This document shows, in pieces, positions 22,496 to 33,404 of a stretch of DNA of 64,000 bases. Where the stretch lies: positions 540,476,971-540,540,970 of the forward strand of contig CM062297.1 in NCBI GenBank assembly GCA_031216915.1. The letters run 5' to 3'. The translations under genes were made by a program, and so were the position numbers. Each line of letters opens with the position of its first letter. Position 1 is the first letter of the stretch. Below the pieces are notes generated by a model, which saw only the letters and a list, made by a program, of their open reading frames with translations, searched no databases and was not told the origin of the DNA. Source of the stretch: Pictodentalium vernedei. Taxonomy: Eukaryota > Mollusca > Scaphopoda > Dentaliida > Dentaliidae.

Positions 22496-23880
22496 GATGA
22501 CGGACTTGCTGTCGCAGATTGCGCAGCTGATCGCAGAATCCCAGCAAGTGCAGGAGCAGCCTCCCGCAGACTCAGAACCTGAGCTGTCAGACGGTGCTGG
22601 GTCGGTCCAGTCGTCTGTTCACGCAGATGTAATGGACCGAGATTCGCAGCTGATTCTCTCGGATGGTGAAAGGGATAAGGAAGAGGATTACCCTTCCCTT
22701 TCGGAACAGCACATGGTTGCGATTGATTTCATCCACCAATACTACCCTGAATTTGTTCGCCGAATCAGGATGCTGCAACAAGAGAGAAACCGCTGGCGTT
22801 GCTAGGCGCAAACTTTATACAGAGAAAGGAAGAAGTTCTTTCTTTTCTGGTTCAGTCTAGGCAGGTGTCGCAGGCCTTCGGCCATGTTTTTTTTTTTTTT
22901 TTTTTTTTTTTTTATTGGTGTTTAAGATCATATATTTCTGCACAATGGCTAATCATGACCATGACAGTTTTACGGGTGGAGGAAGCCGGAGAACCCAGAG
23001 AGAACCACCAAGCAACGGCGAGCAACTGTCAGCTCCCCAACATACTAACTCCACACAAGCAGGGTTAGCATTGGTTGAAGACAGGCGCACTATCGACGTG
23101 CAGTACGCTTTTAGTTCACAGCACCACCGTGCCCCCACATGGGCAATGGGGGTGAAGTGTCTTGCCCAAGGAACGCGATTGCCTCCAGTGGGATTCAAAC
23201 TGAGGACCTCTCGGCTTGCAGCCTACATTTCTACCTACTGAGCCACCGCGCCCCTCTATCGGCCATGTAGTCAACGCCATATTCAACCTCTAGAGAGCGA
23301 GGAAAAAAGGCGGTTTCTTATCTACATCTTCCATAAATATACCGTTTCTTGGACCACGTTCATTTAAAACGGTTGGAGAAGATGTTCAGAGAGCTCCTCT
23401 GCGTTTGGATGAGCAGGCCGGGGATATAGATGTATCCTTACCTGCATCATTCACTATTCGCCCAGATGTAATGGAAACGGCTGCCCTTGCATCGTCATCA
23501 CTTACAGATGACAAGGTGAAAAGCTCTCTCCGGGTCTCTCCGGACATACTATTTTTGACGACAAGCTTTCGTTAGTCTATGAACAGGCTACTAAGAAAGT
23601 GTCAAATGCTCTGCTATTGAAGTCGGCGTCTCAGCAACCCGCTTCAGCAGACAGGAGTAAAGGAGGACGTTCTAAATCTAAAACGTCAAATTGGAACTCC
23701 TCACGAGGGTACAAGAAGCCCTCTTACAATTACTCTGGAGATCGTCAATATAGCGACTCGGGAAAGGGGCGTAGTTCTGATCGGGACTATTGGTCAGATG
23801 CCCCTAGGCCAGCGGTGCGAGGTTCTTCACGGGGAGGACGTAGTTTCTCCTCCCGTAAGCCTCGCAGGTCATACAGGTGA
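22496..23880 (+). pseudogene. DIRS gag-like ORF, copy 1, broken
   Basis: Two remaining segments match the intact-looking copy 2 gag. One is at 22496-22805 (TDLLSQIAQLIAESQQ; SDGERDKEEDYPSLSEQH; VAIDFIHQYYPE). The other is the Arg/Gly/Ser-rich C-terminus at 23599-23880 (SGDRQYSDSGKGRSSDRDYW; RGGRSFSSRKPRRS), which is likely nucleic-acid binding. The middle is frameshifted, partly deleted and interrupted by the SINE. The role of such gag-like proteins in DIRS elements is presumed particle or RNA binding. The C-terminal 83 bases overlap the reverse-transcriptase frame, which lies +1 relative to gag, the same offset as in copy 2. Confidence 0.75.
22888..23258 (-). mobile_element. tRNA-derived SINE inside DIRS gag
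   Basis: Same family as the insert in unit B, minus orientation. The tail is seen on the + strand as a long T run followed by ATTGGTGTTTAAGATCATA, the body has GTGTCTTGCCCAAGG, and the diverged B box is GTGGGATTCAAACTGAGG with the head at GAGCCACCGCGCCCC. The flanks carry the 10-base target duplication TCGGCCATGT (22878-22887 and 23259-23268). No internal duplication is present in this copy. Confidence 0.9.
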
Positions 23881-24482
23881 TGTTCAAGACCTCTATTGCT
23901 GGCCAGTTGGCGGAAAGTTATCAAACTTCGCGAGAAACTGGATAGCAGCCACGGAAGATCAGTGGGTGAGAAGTGTAGTCTCAGACGGCTTACAGCTATC
24001 ATTCCGAGCAAAATCCCCACTAGCAAGATGTCCGCGTTGGACACATCTTTCGTCGAATGCTTTCAAAAGAGAGTCTCTCCTAGCGGAGGTACAGGCTCTC
24101 TTATTAAAGGAAGCAACAGAGGTCATCGAGAATCAGGATTCTCAGGGTCTTTACAGAAACCTGTCCCTTGTACCGAAGCCAGACGGCTCGTTCCGACCGG
24201 TAATAGACTTGAGCTGGATAAACAAGCTTATCGTGGCTCCAAAATTCTATATGGAGACCATTCAGTCGGTAAGAGCGAGTAATCGAATGAACGACTATGT
24301 GGCAAGCATAGATCTAAAGGATGCGTATTTTCATGTCCTGGTATAGTTGGGCGATATTGGGGAAAGAATAAATCGCAATATTTTTGGAAAATATCGCAAT
24401 ATTCGATATTATCGCGACATTATTTTCAGTACATTTCATATAGGGTAATCTACATGAACGAACAACAGTGAGGGTAAGAAAC

Positions 24483-24744
24483 ATTAGTTCAGCTATCAGA
24501 ACGTTGTGGCTGCCAACTACGGGGCCGCCACAAAGTTCGGATAGCTGAACTAATGGTTGTAATGGTGCATGTACCTGTGTCTGCATGAGCGCAAATCTAA
24601 CAACACAGTTTACTGCTGTCTGCTGAGTGCCGAGTCAGCTGATGAAGTGATGATGCCCAATAGCAAGAGCTGGTTAAGTTCAGCTCTCTGAATGTTGTGG
24701 CTATACTACTTGACTAGTGGGGAAGCCGCAATGTTCAGAGAGCT
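24483..24744. repeat. Two related stem-loops in the hAT left arm
   Basis: Stem-loop 1 (24483-24554) pairs ATTAGTTCAGCTATC with GATAGCTGAACTAAT, extended by GTTGTGGC/GCCACAA. Stem-loop 2 (24682-24744) pairs AGCTCTCTGAATGTTGTGGCT with AGCCGCAATGTTCAGAGAGCT. The two share the order TTCAGCT..GAA.GTTGTGGCT, so they look like diverged copies of one foldback sequence about 200 bases apart. Confidence 0.7.
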
Positions 24745-25719
24745 TAGTAGAGCTGGTTCAACTCGGAACACATCATCATGGACCTTGGTCCACATGCGTA
24801 TCTACTGCAACACTTCCGAATATGTAACATCCAAAAAACGTTTTTCACGCTATATATTTGCGTTAGCAGTGTTGTTGATTTGGAAACACGACGAGAGCTG
24901 AAAACAACACTTCTAAAAATCGCAAAAGGAGAAATTGGCTGATTGCACTTGCTCTTAATTTTTTTAAGAAGAATGAAAATATTTTTCATAATCTTTTTGA
25001 TTAGGAATAGAATTTACCTTGCACTAGTATTATTCACCCCTCGCTCGCATACTGATTACTCTGTTTCAAGATGTGTGAGAATCTTTTAAGCCTCTGGGGG
25101 ACATAGACGAAGCCTGGAACCCCAAACCAGTCCAATACAGCCAGAGCATGGCTGCATACCTTCACTTTAGAAGTTAATCAACCTTTTTACAGTTGTCAGA
25201 CTCTCACAGCATCCACGGAACAGCGTGCAAGCGCCCATGCCCCGCTCAACAGAACTTCCGATTAAATATCTACAGACAAGTACAACTGCACTCGATGAAA
25301 TTGCACACTACAGTGGTATGTTCAAAGCTGTTAATTGTCACTAAGGAAAAGTATTTATCGAATAGAAGTTAAGCAAAATCCAACTTTCCCCGAAAATTAT
25401 CTTGACCATAACCTGTATATTGTGGTCTAAAAAAAATATCTGCCCTTAACACAAGGAAATTAGAAGTCTGAAGGATGACAGTTTTTATCAGCACCTGTTA
25501 TTATAGTGTTAAAATAAAAGTCCCACATCCACATGTGCGTTTCGCTGGCGTCAAGCGACGCGAGAATAGATTTTAGCAGAATTTATTTGGTTTTCTTATA
25601 AATCATTGAATTGAATCTTCGACGAACCTTCGCATGGGCCCTATAATGTCCTACATACGTCAGTGCTAATTATTTCCTATTCTGTAGTCTATACGAGGAG
25701 TTGGGTAAATGCATACAGC

Positions 25720-26160
25720 AAGCTCATGAAATTTGTTTTGAGACAGTTTATTGGAGAATGTCTGCAGGCATTTGGCAAAAAATTGTCACAAAACAAATTT
25801 GATGAACACTGACCTGGCATAATTATACAACTCAGTGGCGTAAAAACCTGGGTCCTGGGGGGGGGGGGGTGGGGTGGGGGAGATTGAGGTTGGTTACTCC
25901 AAGCTCATGAAATTTGTTTTGTGACAATTTATTGGAGAATGTCTGCGGGCATTCGTCAACAAATTGTCACAAAACAAATTCGATGAACATGCATACAACT
26001 CCGTAGCGTAAAAAACTGGGGGGAGGGGGTGCGAGCCTGCGAGGTTGGTTACTGCAAGCTCATGAAATTTGTTTTGGGACAATTTATTGGAGAGTGCCCG
26101 TGGGCATTCGCCAACAAATTGTTACAAAGCAAATTTAAATTTGATGAACTGTTTCAACGT
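25720..26160. repeat. Three tandem foldback hairpins separated by G-rich runs
   Basis: Each copy (about 25722-25807, 25902-25987, 26055-26150) starts AAGCTCATGAAATTTGTTTT and ends with the inverted ACAAAACAAATTTGATGAAC, around a GAGAATGTCTGCGGGCATTC-like centre. Between copies lie GCATACAACTCAGTGGCGTA, CCTGGG and G homopolymers. A weaker relative (GGGAGAGTGCCTGTAGGCAC) is at about 46665. Confidence 0.75.
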
Positions 26161-26381
26161 GCATACAACTCAGTGGCGTAAAAACCATGGGGGCGGGGGG
26201 GGGGGGGTGGGGGGGGGGTGTTAGATACGCATGTCGCATGATGTTTGTGGGAAATTGGTTCCTAAACAAATGGCCCCTAGCTAGCAGTAGCCAGGGGAGT
26301 TAAAAATGCCTGTACTCCCATGTAGGGCAAAGGCTGCAGTTGTCAGACAAATTTTCACAGTAAGACAGTTCAATTTTCAAT

Positions 26382-27774
26382 TTTTATGTGTACCCATACC
26401 ATGTATGGTACACATAATGCCGGCATCCGGGGTGGACCTCTGTTGTTCGTCCATCCTTCATCTGTCCATCTGTCCATCCGTCCATCTGGTGTCCGTATCA
26501 TTTCTTTGGCATTCGATAACTTGAAAACTATTGCTTAGATTGTCATGATACTTTATATTTGTGTTCAGGTTACTAATGCGCGAAGCTGTATAGTTTTTGG
26601 TGTAAATCTGATTATTCAATACTGAGATTTTAACCCTTTAGTAGGCCTTTACCCATCCAATTAAGCATTATTCCAATCCATTTTTTATGTGTACCCATAC
26701 TATGTATGGTACACATAATGCCGGCATCCGGGGTGGCCATCCGTCGTTCGTCCATCCTTTGTCCGTCCGTCCGGCGTCCGTAATACTCCGTATCCATTTC
26801 TTTGTCATTCGATAACTTGAAAAATATTGCTTGGATTGTCAAGTTACTTTATATTTGTGTTCAGGTTACTGATGTGCCAAGCTGTATAGTTTTTGGTGTA
26901 AATCTGATAATTTGATCCTGAGATATTAACCCTTTATCCTTCAAATTGAAAATTCCTCCAATCCCTTTGGCATTCGATAACTTGAAAAATATTGCTTCGA
27001 TTGTCTAGTTACTTTATATTTGTGTTCAGGTTACTGATGTGCCGAGCTGTATAGTTTTTGGTGTAAATCTGATAATTTAATCCTGAGATATTAACCCTTT
27101 ATCCTTCAAATTGAAAATTTCTCCAATCCTTTTGGCATTCGATAACTTGAAAAATATTGCTTGGATTGTCAAGTTACTTTATAATTGTGTGCAGGTTACT
27201 GATGTGCCGAGCTGTATAGTTTTAGGTGTAAATCTGATAATTTGATCCTGAGATATTAACCCTTTATCCTTCAAATTGAAAATGTCTCCAATCCCTTTGG
27301 CATTCGATAACTTGAAAAATATTGCTTGGATTGTCTAGTTACTTTATATTTGTGTTCAGGTTACTGATGTGCCGAGCTGTGTAGTTTTTGGTGTAAATGT
27401 GATGATTTGTTACCAAGATATTAACCCTTTATCCTTCAAATTGAAAATTCCTTCAATCCCTTTGGCATTCGATAACTTGAAAAATATTGCTTGGATTGTC
27501 AAGTTACTTTATATTTGTGTTCAGGTTGCTGATGTACCGAGCTGTATAGTTTTTGGTGTAAATCTGTTATTTTGATCCTGAGATATTAACCCTTTATCCT
27601 TCAAATTGAAAATTCCTCCAATCCCTTTGGCATTCGATAACTTGAAAAATATTGCTTGGATTGTCAAGTTACTTTATATTTGTGTTCAGGTTACTGATGT
27701 TCCAAGCTGTATAGTTTTTGGTGTAAATCTGATAATTTGATCCTGAGATATTAACCCTTTATCCCTCAAATTGT
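26382..27774. mobile_element. Minisatellite element S1 (about seven 162-168-bp monomers)
   Basis: The left arm starts with the palindrome ATGTGTACCCATACCATGTA / TGGTACACAT and CCGGCATCCGGGGTGG, followed by GTCCATC-type microsatellite; this arm is present twice (26386 and 26691). Monomers then repeat, each with CATTCGATAACTTGAAAAAT, TATTTGTGTTCAGGTTACTG, GAGCTGTATAGTTTTTGGTG and GAGATATTAACCCTTTATCC. Anchors fall at about 26511, 26808, 26971, 27133, 27301, 27469 and 27630. The right arm seen in the 53.2-kb copy is missing here. Confidence 0.85.
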
Positions 27775-27977
27775 TTATGATTAGTTCAGTTTAGTTGATT
27801 ACTTAAACACTTAAAAAATAGTGCCATCTGGCAACATTGTAACACATAACAAAACCCTTTTTAAAAAAATCAAGTTTTGAAATTTAGTTGTCCCGAGATT
27901 GATCATTGGTGTAATTTGGTGAGTCATCGAGTCTGAATAAAATAACACTGTCTGTATTGACTGTAAGTCTGTAAGTT

Positions 27978-29876
27978 ACTCGTCGAGGTTTTTTGCCAAA
28001 AATACTAGCATATTGACCTTGTCAGGGTTTAAGCATGTTCTTTTATGTGTAACAATGTTGCCAGAAGTACTAAAGACTCGCTCTTTATGCAAAGCTGGTG
28101 GCAGGGATGCATAGATATTTTTTAGCAAGAACTGAAATTAATTGAAAAATAGTTTCGTTCTGCCCCCACCAGACGAGGGGGATCTGATACCTGGTCTATG
28201 AGTGGCAGCTGTAAATAGCTTTCTACTTCAGCTTTTATCCTGCTTTCCAGATTTTTGTTTTACGCAGAGGCTGCAGAGAATGTATTTTTTTTCAGTTTTG
28301 AAAAAGCTTACCAAAGTTTTCTTTTTTTTAGTGGGTGGTGGTGCGTAAGAAGTTTCAGTAACAGTTTTAGGGTTTCCATCACTGACAATAGTTACACTTT
28401 TTGCAGTGGCTTGGGTGCCATCAATCGTTTGGCTGTTTTTTTTTTTTTTAATTTCTTGACATTCTCGTGGAAGAGAAGTGCTTCTGATGTGAGTTTGCTT
28501 TTTGTAAGGGGTGGGTCATATATATACTGATTTTTGAATCTGGGGTCTAAAAAACTGGCTTTATTCAGGGCATCTAACATGGAATCGTGCATAGAATATT
28601 TTGTTTTCAAATAACTAAGTACTTTTTTCTTGATATCAGAGGTAAGTGTGGTGTCAGATGAACAGGGCTTTAATATATGGTTTTCAAACAAACTAATAAC
28701 TGGCTTGACATATGATATGGTGATGTGTTTCTCTCCTGATAATATATCAGAGAAATCCGCAAGTGGGCTTAATGCTTTGCTCATGGATTCCAAAACCTCG
28801 ATATCTTGCCATTTTGGGATAAGATGGGTAGCCTTTCTGTTGGTGCTTAAAACTTTGCTTATGGCTTTTTCCTGCTTCAAAAAGCGACTAATCATTTGTT
28901 GCTTACTCTCCCACCGTGTATCACAATCAGTTATTAAGCTATGGTTGGGTAACTGTCTAACTGAAGTTCATTTTGTATTTGACAGAGGTCACTCTTTTTT
29001 TTCCTGCTGTGAGAAAAATGACTGATAATAGATTTAGCAACTGCTGTTGCTCTTCTTATTCTGTTGTCGTCGTTTATAGAGTTTGTAACAGCCAAATGAA
29101 GGTGATGCCCAAAGCAAGACATCCGTTGCCAATTATTCACTTCAAGAGCTTTCACGTTTCTCACATTGTCTGTTGTCATTGCAATCATTAAATTTTTGTC
29201 AAGCGCCCACAAGTTCAAAACAGATTTTAAAGCGTCTGCTAAATTCTCCCCAGTGTGATCTTCGGGCATGAAAATTGTCTCTAAACATTTTGATTGTAAA
29301 TTCCAGTCTTGGTCAATAAAATGTATGGTAAAACTTAGATATGGTTCACTAGTAGAACTGGACCACATATCCAATGTGGCTGAAAAATATACAGCATCGT
29401 GATGAATAGATCTTGCTACATGATCCCTCACGTCATTGTAAAGTTTGGGTATTGCCACTTTAGAAAAATACTTTCGACTTGGAATAGTTTATCTTGGGTC
29501 CAATGTTGACAACATATGCTTAAAACCCTCTTTTTCAACAGAATATATTGGCATCATATCTTTAGCAATGCAATATGTGATCAACTCTGTGATACCTTTT
29601 ACTTGACTTTTCGTAAATCTGGCCTCTTGTAAAACACTTGTTAATCGCACTTTGTTGAAATGTTTTTTTCAGAATATTTCTCTCCCGTGCTGTGTTAGCT
29701 TGCTTTTCATTTTCATTTAGGTCTTTAACCTTTGTTACCTTAGAGAATTCTATTCGATGGTGAAGTTTTAGGTGGTTGTGTAAGTTTGATGTATTTCCAC
29801 CTTTAGACTTCACAGACTTTTTACACAGTTTGCATAAGGGGTCATCATGATCTTTTAAGTTTGCATTATTGTCCAT
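27978..29876 (-). pseudogene. hAT transposase with BED zinc finger, broken
   Basis: Transposase of the element at 24344-30587; the family cuts and pastes DNA using an RNase H-like DDE core. The ATG at 29876 opens a BED finger (CKLCKKSVKSKGGNTSNLHN then HLKLHH). The core follows in other frames: YFSATLDMWSSSTSEPYLSF (about 29400), ENLADALKSVLNLW, MTTDNVRNVKALEVNNWQRM, CFGHHLHLAVTNS (about 29100), KWQDIEVLESMSKALSPLAD (about 28800) and ALNKASFLDPRFKNQYIYDP. The C-terminal dimerisation region is recognisable at 28090-27981 (ERVFSTSGNIVTHKRTCLNP, then VNMLVFL). At least three frame changes and internal stops make it inactive. It is ZBED-like in finger and core order. Confidence 0.85.
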
Positions 29877-31245
29877 AAAATACTGCCAAACTGGTGATTT
29901 TCATTTCTTTGGCCCAGCCCCAGTACTAGAAATACCCGGCGATTCTGTACTGCTGCTTGTACTTGGAGTTGGATTATCAGTGGGCCTATCAGTCATTGTT
30001 CTGTTGTTCGTTGTGAAATGTTTTAACGAGCCATGCAGGACTGTGCGACAAATTAAAATTTAAATGATTGTTTGGCAAACTCGTGGTTTGTTGTACTGTG
30101 ACTTGTGTAGTGCATGCATTCTCTTCAGTTACTGACTTAATGCAGTAGCACTCAACTTCAGCTTCTGCGCATTTTTCCAAAGTCAATGTGATAAAAATAG
30201 ATCGGAATGTCACCAGATTAAAAACGAGAACCAGGTCATTGGGATGACATAATTGCAGGTTAGGGCAAGTGCAGTTGTGCACACATAGTCATATATTAAT
30301 ACTGACAGTGACAGGCTGACAGCCTGACAGCTGTATGTTAATTGTTTACTATGCGGACACTGTGGAGTAAGTAAATGTTACGTCGCAACGGGTGATATAG
30401 AAGAAATCTAACTGCTGGCTTTTGCGGGAAACTGCTATTATATCTAGTATATCATGGGAACTGTGGCCTCCATTCATCATACCGAAAATATACTGGTATT
30501 TCGATATTTTGTAGAGGTCTCGATATTGAAACCGGTTTTGATTTTAATATCGCCATTATCAAAAAACCGGTATATCGCCCAGCTCTATGTCCTGGTACAT
30601 CCGTCATTCAGAAAGTACCTGCAGTTCGCCGTACAAGGGAAGGTTTATCAGTTCAGAGCAGTGTGCTTCGGTCTGAACCTGGCTTCCTGGGCATTCACTC
30701 GAATAATGAACTCAGTAATGTCATACTTCCGAGCTCATTCGTCTGCGGTAACGTCGGCTTACTTGGACGACATTCTGCATAGATACGGCAACAGAATTAT
30801 TCTTCAGAACGATGTTCAGAGTTTGCTTCTATTACTCCGACATCTCGGTTTTATCGTAAACGAGAAAAAGTTGGATCTAGCTCTGTCCAAGTCGTTCACT
30901 CACTTGGGAATGAGCTTTGAGAATCTGGTTCGTCTGCCGTTACCCAGAGGGAAATTAGTCAGTTGTTATGCTCGCTTTTGTCTACACTCAGACGCATTAA
31001 CAGCAAGGGAATTCATGCGACTGATGAGGCTGTGCAGAGCAGCTGTGGATCTTATTCTGATGGGCTGCCTACGCACGCGTCCCCTCCAGATATTCTTTAC
31101 TCAGAACTGGAATGTGAAGACGCATTCGCTCGAAACCAGTATTGTTTTAACGGACCTAGTAAAACAAAAGGTTCAGATTTGGGCAGATCCCTAGTGGTTA
31201 ACTCAGGGAGTTCTGCTGCAACTGCTGGATCCGGCTTTCACGATT

Positions 31246-32090
31246 ATGATCGATGCGAGTCAGACGGGTTGGGGCGCGACCCTAAGTCCCGCAGACTTGA
31301 AGTGTCAGGGTCTTTGGGACTCTCGGTTCCTAGAGAAACACATAAACATCAAAGAGATGATGTCAATATGGCTAGCTCTTCACCATTGGATTCGCATAAT
31401 AGCGAACGTCCATGTTCAAATCTTGTCGGACAATTCGACAGTAGTAGCTTACATCAGTAACCAAGGCGGCACTCATTCAATTCGATTATGCGAATTAACG
31501 GAGAGGATTCTCCTATATGTCATGAATCATCATGTTCATCTTTCTGTCCATCATATACCGGGTCGTCTGAATGTAATAGCAGACTTGCTCTTTTGGAAAG
31601 GTCGCCTGTTACCATCCGAATGGACTCTCAACAAGCAAATTTTCAGACAGATTTGCTACCATTGGGATCGTCCCATAATAGATCTGTTTGCGACACACCT
31701 GAACAATCAGTTCGCCATGCCCAGATCATCGAGCGTACACAGTAGACCCTCTGTCGATCTCATGGGACGGAATGAATATCCTCCAACTATGTTGTTTCAG
31801 CAGATTCTGTTAAAGATCAAACAGTCTCGTTGCAAAATTCTGCGAGTAGCACCTCTGTCTTCACAGAAACCTTGGATCAATCTTCTCAGGTGTCTGTTAT
31901 GGGACGTCCCCGGAAGCTTCCTCCACGAGAGGACCTTCTTTATCAGGGGAAGTCACGCGCACTGCATCACAACCCGGAAGGTCTCAACCTTCACGTATTT
32001 CCGTTGTGCGGTCCTTCTTGCACGAAAAACAGTTTACAGGATTCGCAGTGGATGCAATTTCTAACTGCCGGAGGTCCTCCTCTACGTTGA
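31246..32090 (+). pseudogene. DIRS RNase H domain and linker, copy 1
   Basis: Follows the reverse transcriptase. The segment MIDASQTGWGATL (31246) has the first Asp of an RNase H fold, and KHINIKEMMSIWLALHHW supplies the conserved Glu. QILSDNSTVVAYISNQGGTH supplies the next Asp, and HHIPGRLNVIADLL the final His/Asp-type motif. Downstream PIIDLFATHLNNQFAMPR and ILRVAPLSSQKPWINLLRCL match the usual DIRS linker between RNase H and recombinase. The domain removes template RNA during cDNA synthesis. It is separated from the reverse-transcriptase frame by a stop near 31194 and is not expected to be made. Confidence 0.82.
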
Positions 32091-32182
32091 ACTAGGCAGC
32101 GAAGTGGAGGGTTTTTTTCCGTTGGTGTCAGGATCAGTCGATAGACGTATATGATCCATCCTTACTAAATATTGCCAATTTC

Positions 32183-33042
32183 TTGGTCTACTTGTTTGAT
32201 GTTCTCAAACTGCAACCCATCCCTATTAAGGGCTATAGGTCTATGTTATCAGATACTTACGCTCATCATGATAACTTGACTATTGGATCAAATAGTTCAT
32301 TGTCCAAGCTGGTTAGAAATTTTTCTATTAATAGACCTAGAACCCTCAGATTAATTCCTAAGTCAAATTTGGCTTGGGTTCTGTTGAAGCTCAAAGAAGC
32401 TCTGTTTGAGCTGTTGGGCGTTGTAGAGTTCAAATTCTTGACCTATAAACGACGTTTCTCATATCCTTTGCATCTGCTTGAAGAGTCAGTGAACTTCATG
32501 CTTTATCTGTTGATGAATCTCACTACCGTAGTGTGGGTAATACCATTATCCTTACTACGGAAGTGGGATTTTTGGCTAAGAATCAGATTCCAGACAAGCG
32601 GCCGGAGCCTATTCTTAAGGCTCTGCCATCCTTGGATAACCGTAGACCTTTGCTGTGTCCAGTCTGGGCTATGTGCATTTATAAACGTCGATCTGATTTT
32701 ATTAGAAAATGAAGAAAACGTTTCTTTCTTTCATTGATTCCTAACAGAAAGGATATTTCTGTTCATTCAGTCGCTAGATGGATTCAGTTGGCAATACGCA
32801 TTGCCTATGAAAATCTATCTTTGGATCAATGTTCGGTTGATAAGATATCAGCGCATGAGGTTAGAGCACTGTCCACTTCTTGGGCTTATTCTAACAGTAT
32901 AGTCATTACTGATCTCATGAAGACTGCGCACTGGACACAGCCCTCTTCATTTACCAAGTTTTACCTTAGAAATTTAGAGTCCATCTCTGGTGACCTTAGA
33001 TCTTTGGGTCCTCCTTCTGTTGCTCAAAATATTGTCCATTAA
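32183..33042 (+). pseudogene. DIRS tyrosine recombinase, copy 1, frameshifted
   Basis: Enzyme that would integrate circular cDNA in place of a DDE integrase. The N-terminal half (32183 to about 32470) has IPIKGYRSMLSDTYAHHDN and LSKLVRNFSINRPRTLRLIP then FLTYKRRF, where the frame is lost. The C-terminal half (32734-33042) has SVARWIQLAIRIAYENLSLD, then the catalytic SAHEVRALSTSWAYSNS (H-x-x-R) and SSFTKFYLRNLES, whose Tyr is the nucleophile position. One or more frameshifts between 32470 and 32734 break it. Confidence 0.8.
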
Positions 33043-33404
33043 TAGTTACATCTATAGGTATTTAGGCTGTCCGTTCCGCTGCTCTCTTCATTCTGAGGTT
33101 ATTTACCTCAGAACAGGGGGGGGGGTGGTTTTTACCCTTATGATCATCTGGCTTTATAGTGAAAAGCAAGGGAAGACCTCCTCCGGTGTCAGTAGTCCTG
33201 AGTCGGTGCTGGGATGGTTTTAGTGTGTAGCTCGGTGTGAAGCAATAACTATATCTCATTTATGTACAGTTTTTAAAGTGTGGCTCACTGTGAAACATTT
33301 GTATATGTCACATGTCAAACGGGTGTTAATATACAATCCTCGGATACTTTTAACTTTTAAATAAGCATAAAGAGTCTCATTCTCTGGACTATCTTCATTT
33401 TCTA

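Larger units (their letters stand above)
24344..30587 (-). mobile_element. hAT DNA transposon nested in the DIRS element
   Basis: The left end TAGTTGGGCGATATT and the inverted right end TAGAGCTGGGCGATATACC match the common hAT terminus. Flanking direct repeats TGTCCTGGTA (24334-24343 and 30588-30597) contain the 8-base duplication expected for hAT. Copy 2 of the DIRS has a single uninterrupted GTCATGGTACATCC here. Subterminal CGATATT-like repeats occur at both ends. Inside are a broken BED-finger transposase (27978-29876), two related hairpins (24483-24554, 24682-24744), three tandem hairpins (25720-26160) and a 165-bp minisatellite block (26382-27774), so it has itself been a target for later insertions. 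Confidence 0.9.
23798..31194 (+). pseudogene. DIRS reverse transcriptase, copy 1, split by hAT insertion
   Basis: The N-terminal half at 23798-24340 reads KEATEVIENQDSQGLYRNLS, LVPKPDGSFRPVIDLSWINK, YMETIQSVRASNRMNDYVAS and IDLKDAYFHVLV. The C-terminal half resumes after the hAT at about 30590-31194 with HPSFRKYLQFAVQGKVYQF, CFGLNLASWAFTRIMNSVMS and the catalytic TSAYLDDILHRYG. Removing the hAT and one target copy brings the halves together in the order seen in copy 2. The YxDD motif is intact, unlike copy 2 (YLDN). LVPKPDGSFRPVIDL and the FTRIM region are typical of the DIRS/Ngaro group rather than LINE or Gypsy enzymes. Confidence 0.88.
22180..33360 (+). mobile_element. DIRS-type YR retrotransposon, copy 1, interrupted by a SINE and a hAT element
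   Basis: A tyrosine-recombinase retrotransposon on the + strand with gag, reverse transcriptase, RNase H and recombinase in order. The left end is missing: homology to copy 2 (60300-63610) starts only near 22180, so the first ~600-800 bases are absent. A SINE sits in gag (22888-23258) and a 6.2-kb hAT splits the reverse transcriptase (24344-30587). The 3' limit is uncertain; a small hairpin TCTGAGGTTATTTACCTCAGA lies at 33091-33112 after the last coding segment. Confidence 0.85.

Noticed and set aside
30454..30590. Open frame upstream of the second half of the DIRS reverse transcriptase
   Set aside because: Its first ~45 codons read the hAT right end in the sense of the DIRS frame and are not part of either protein.
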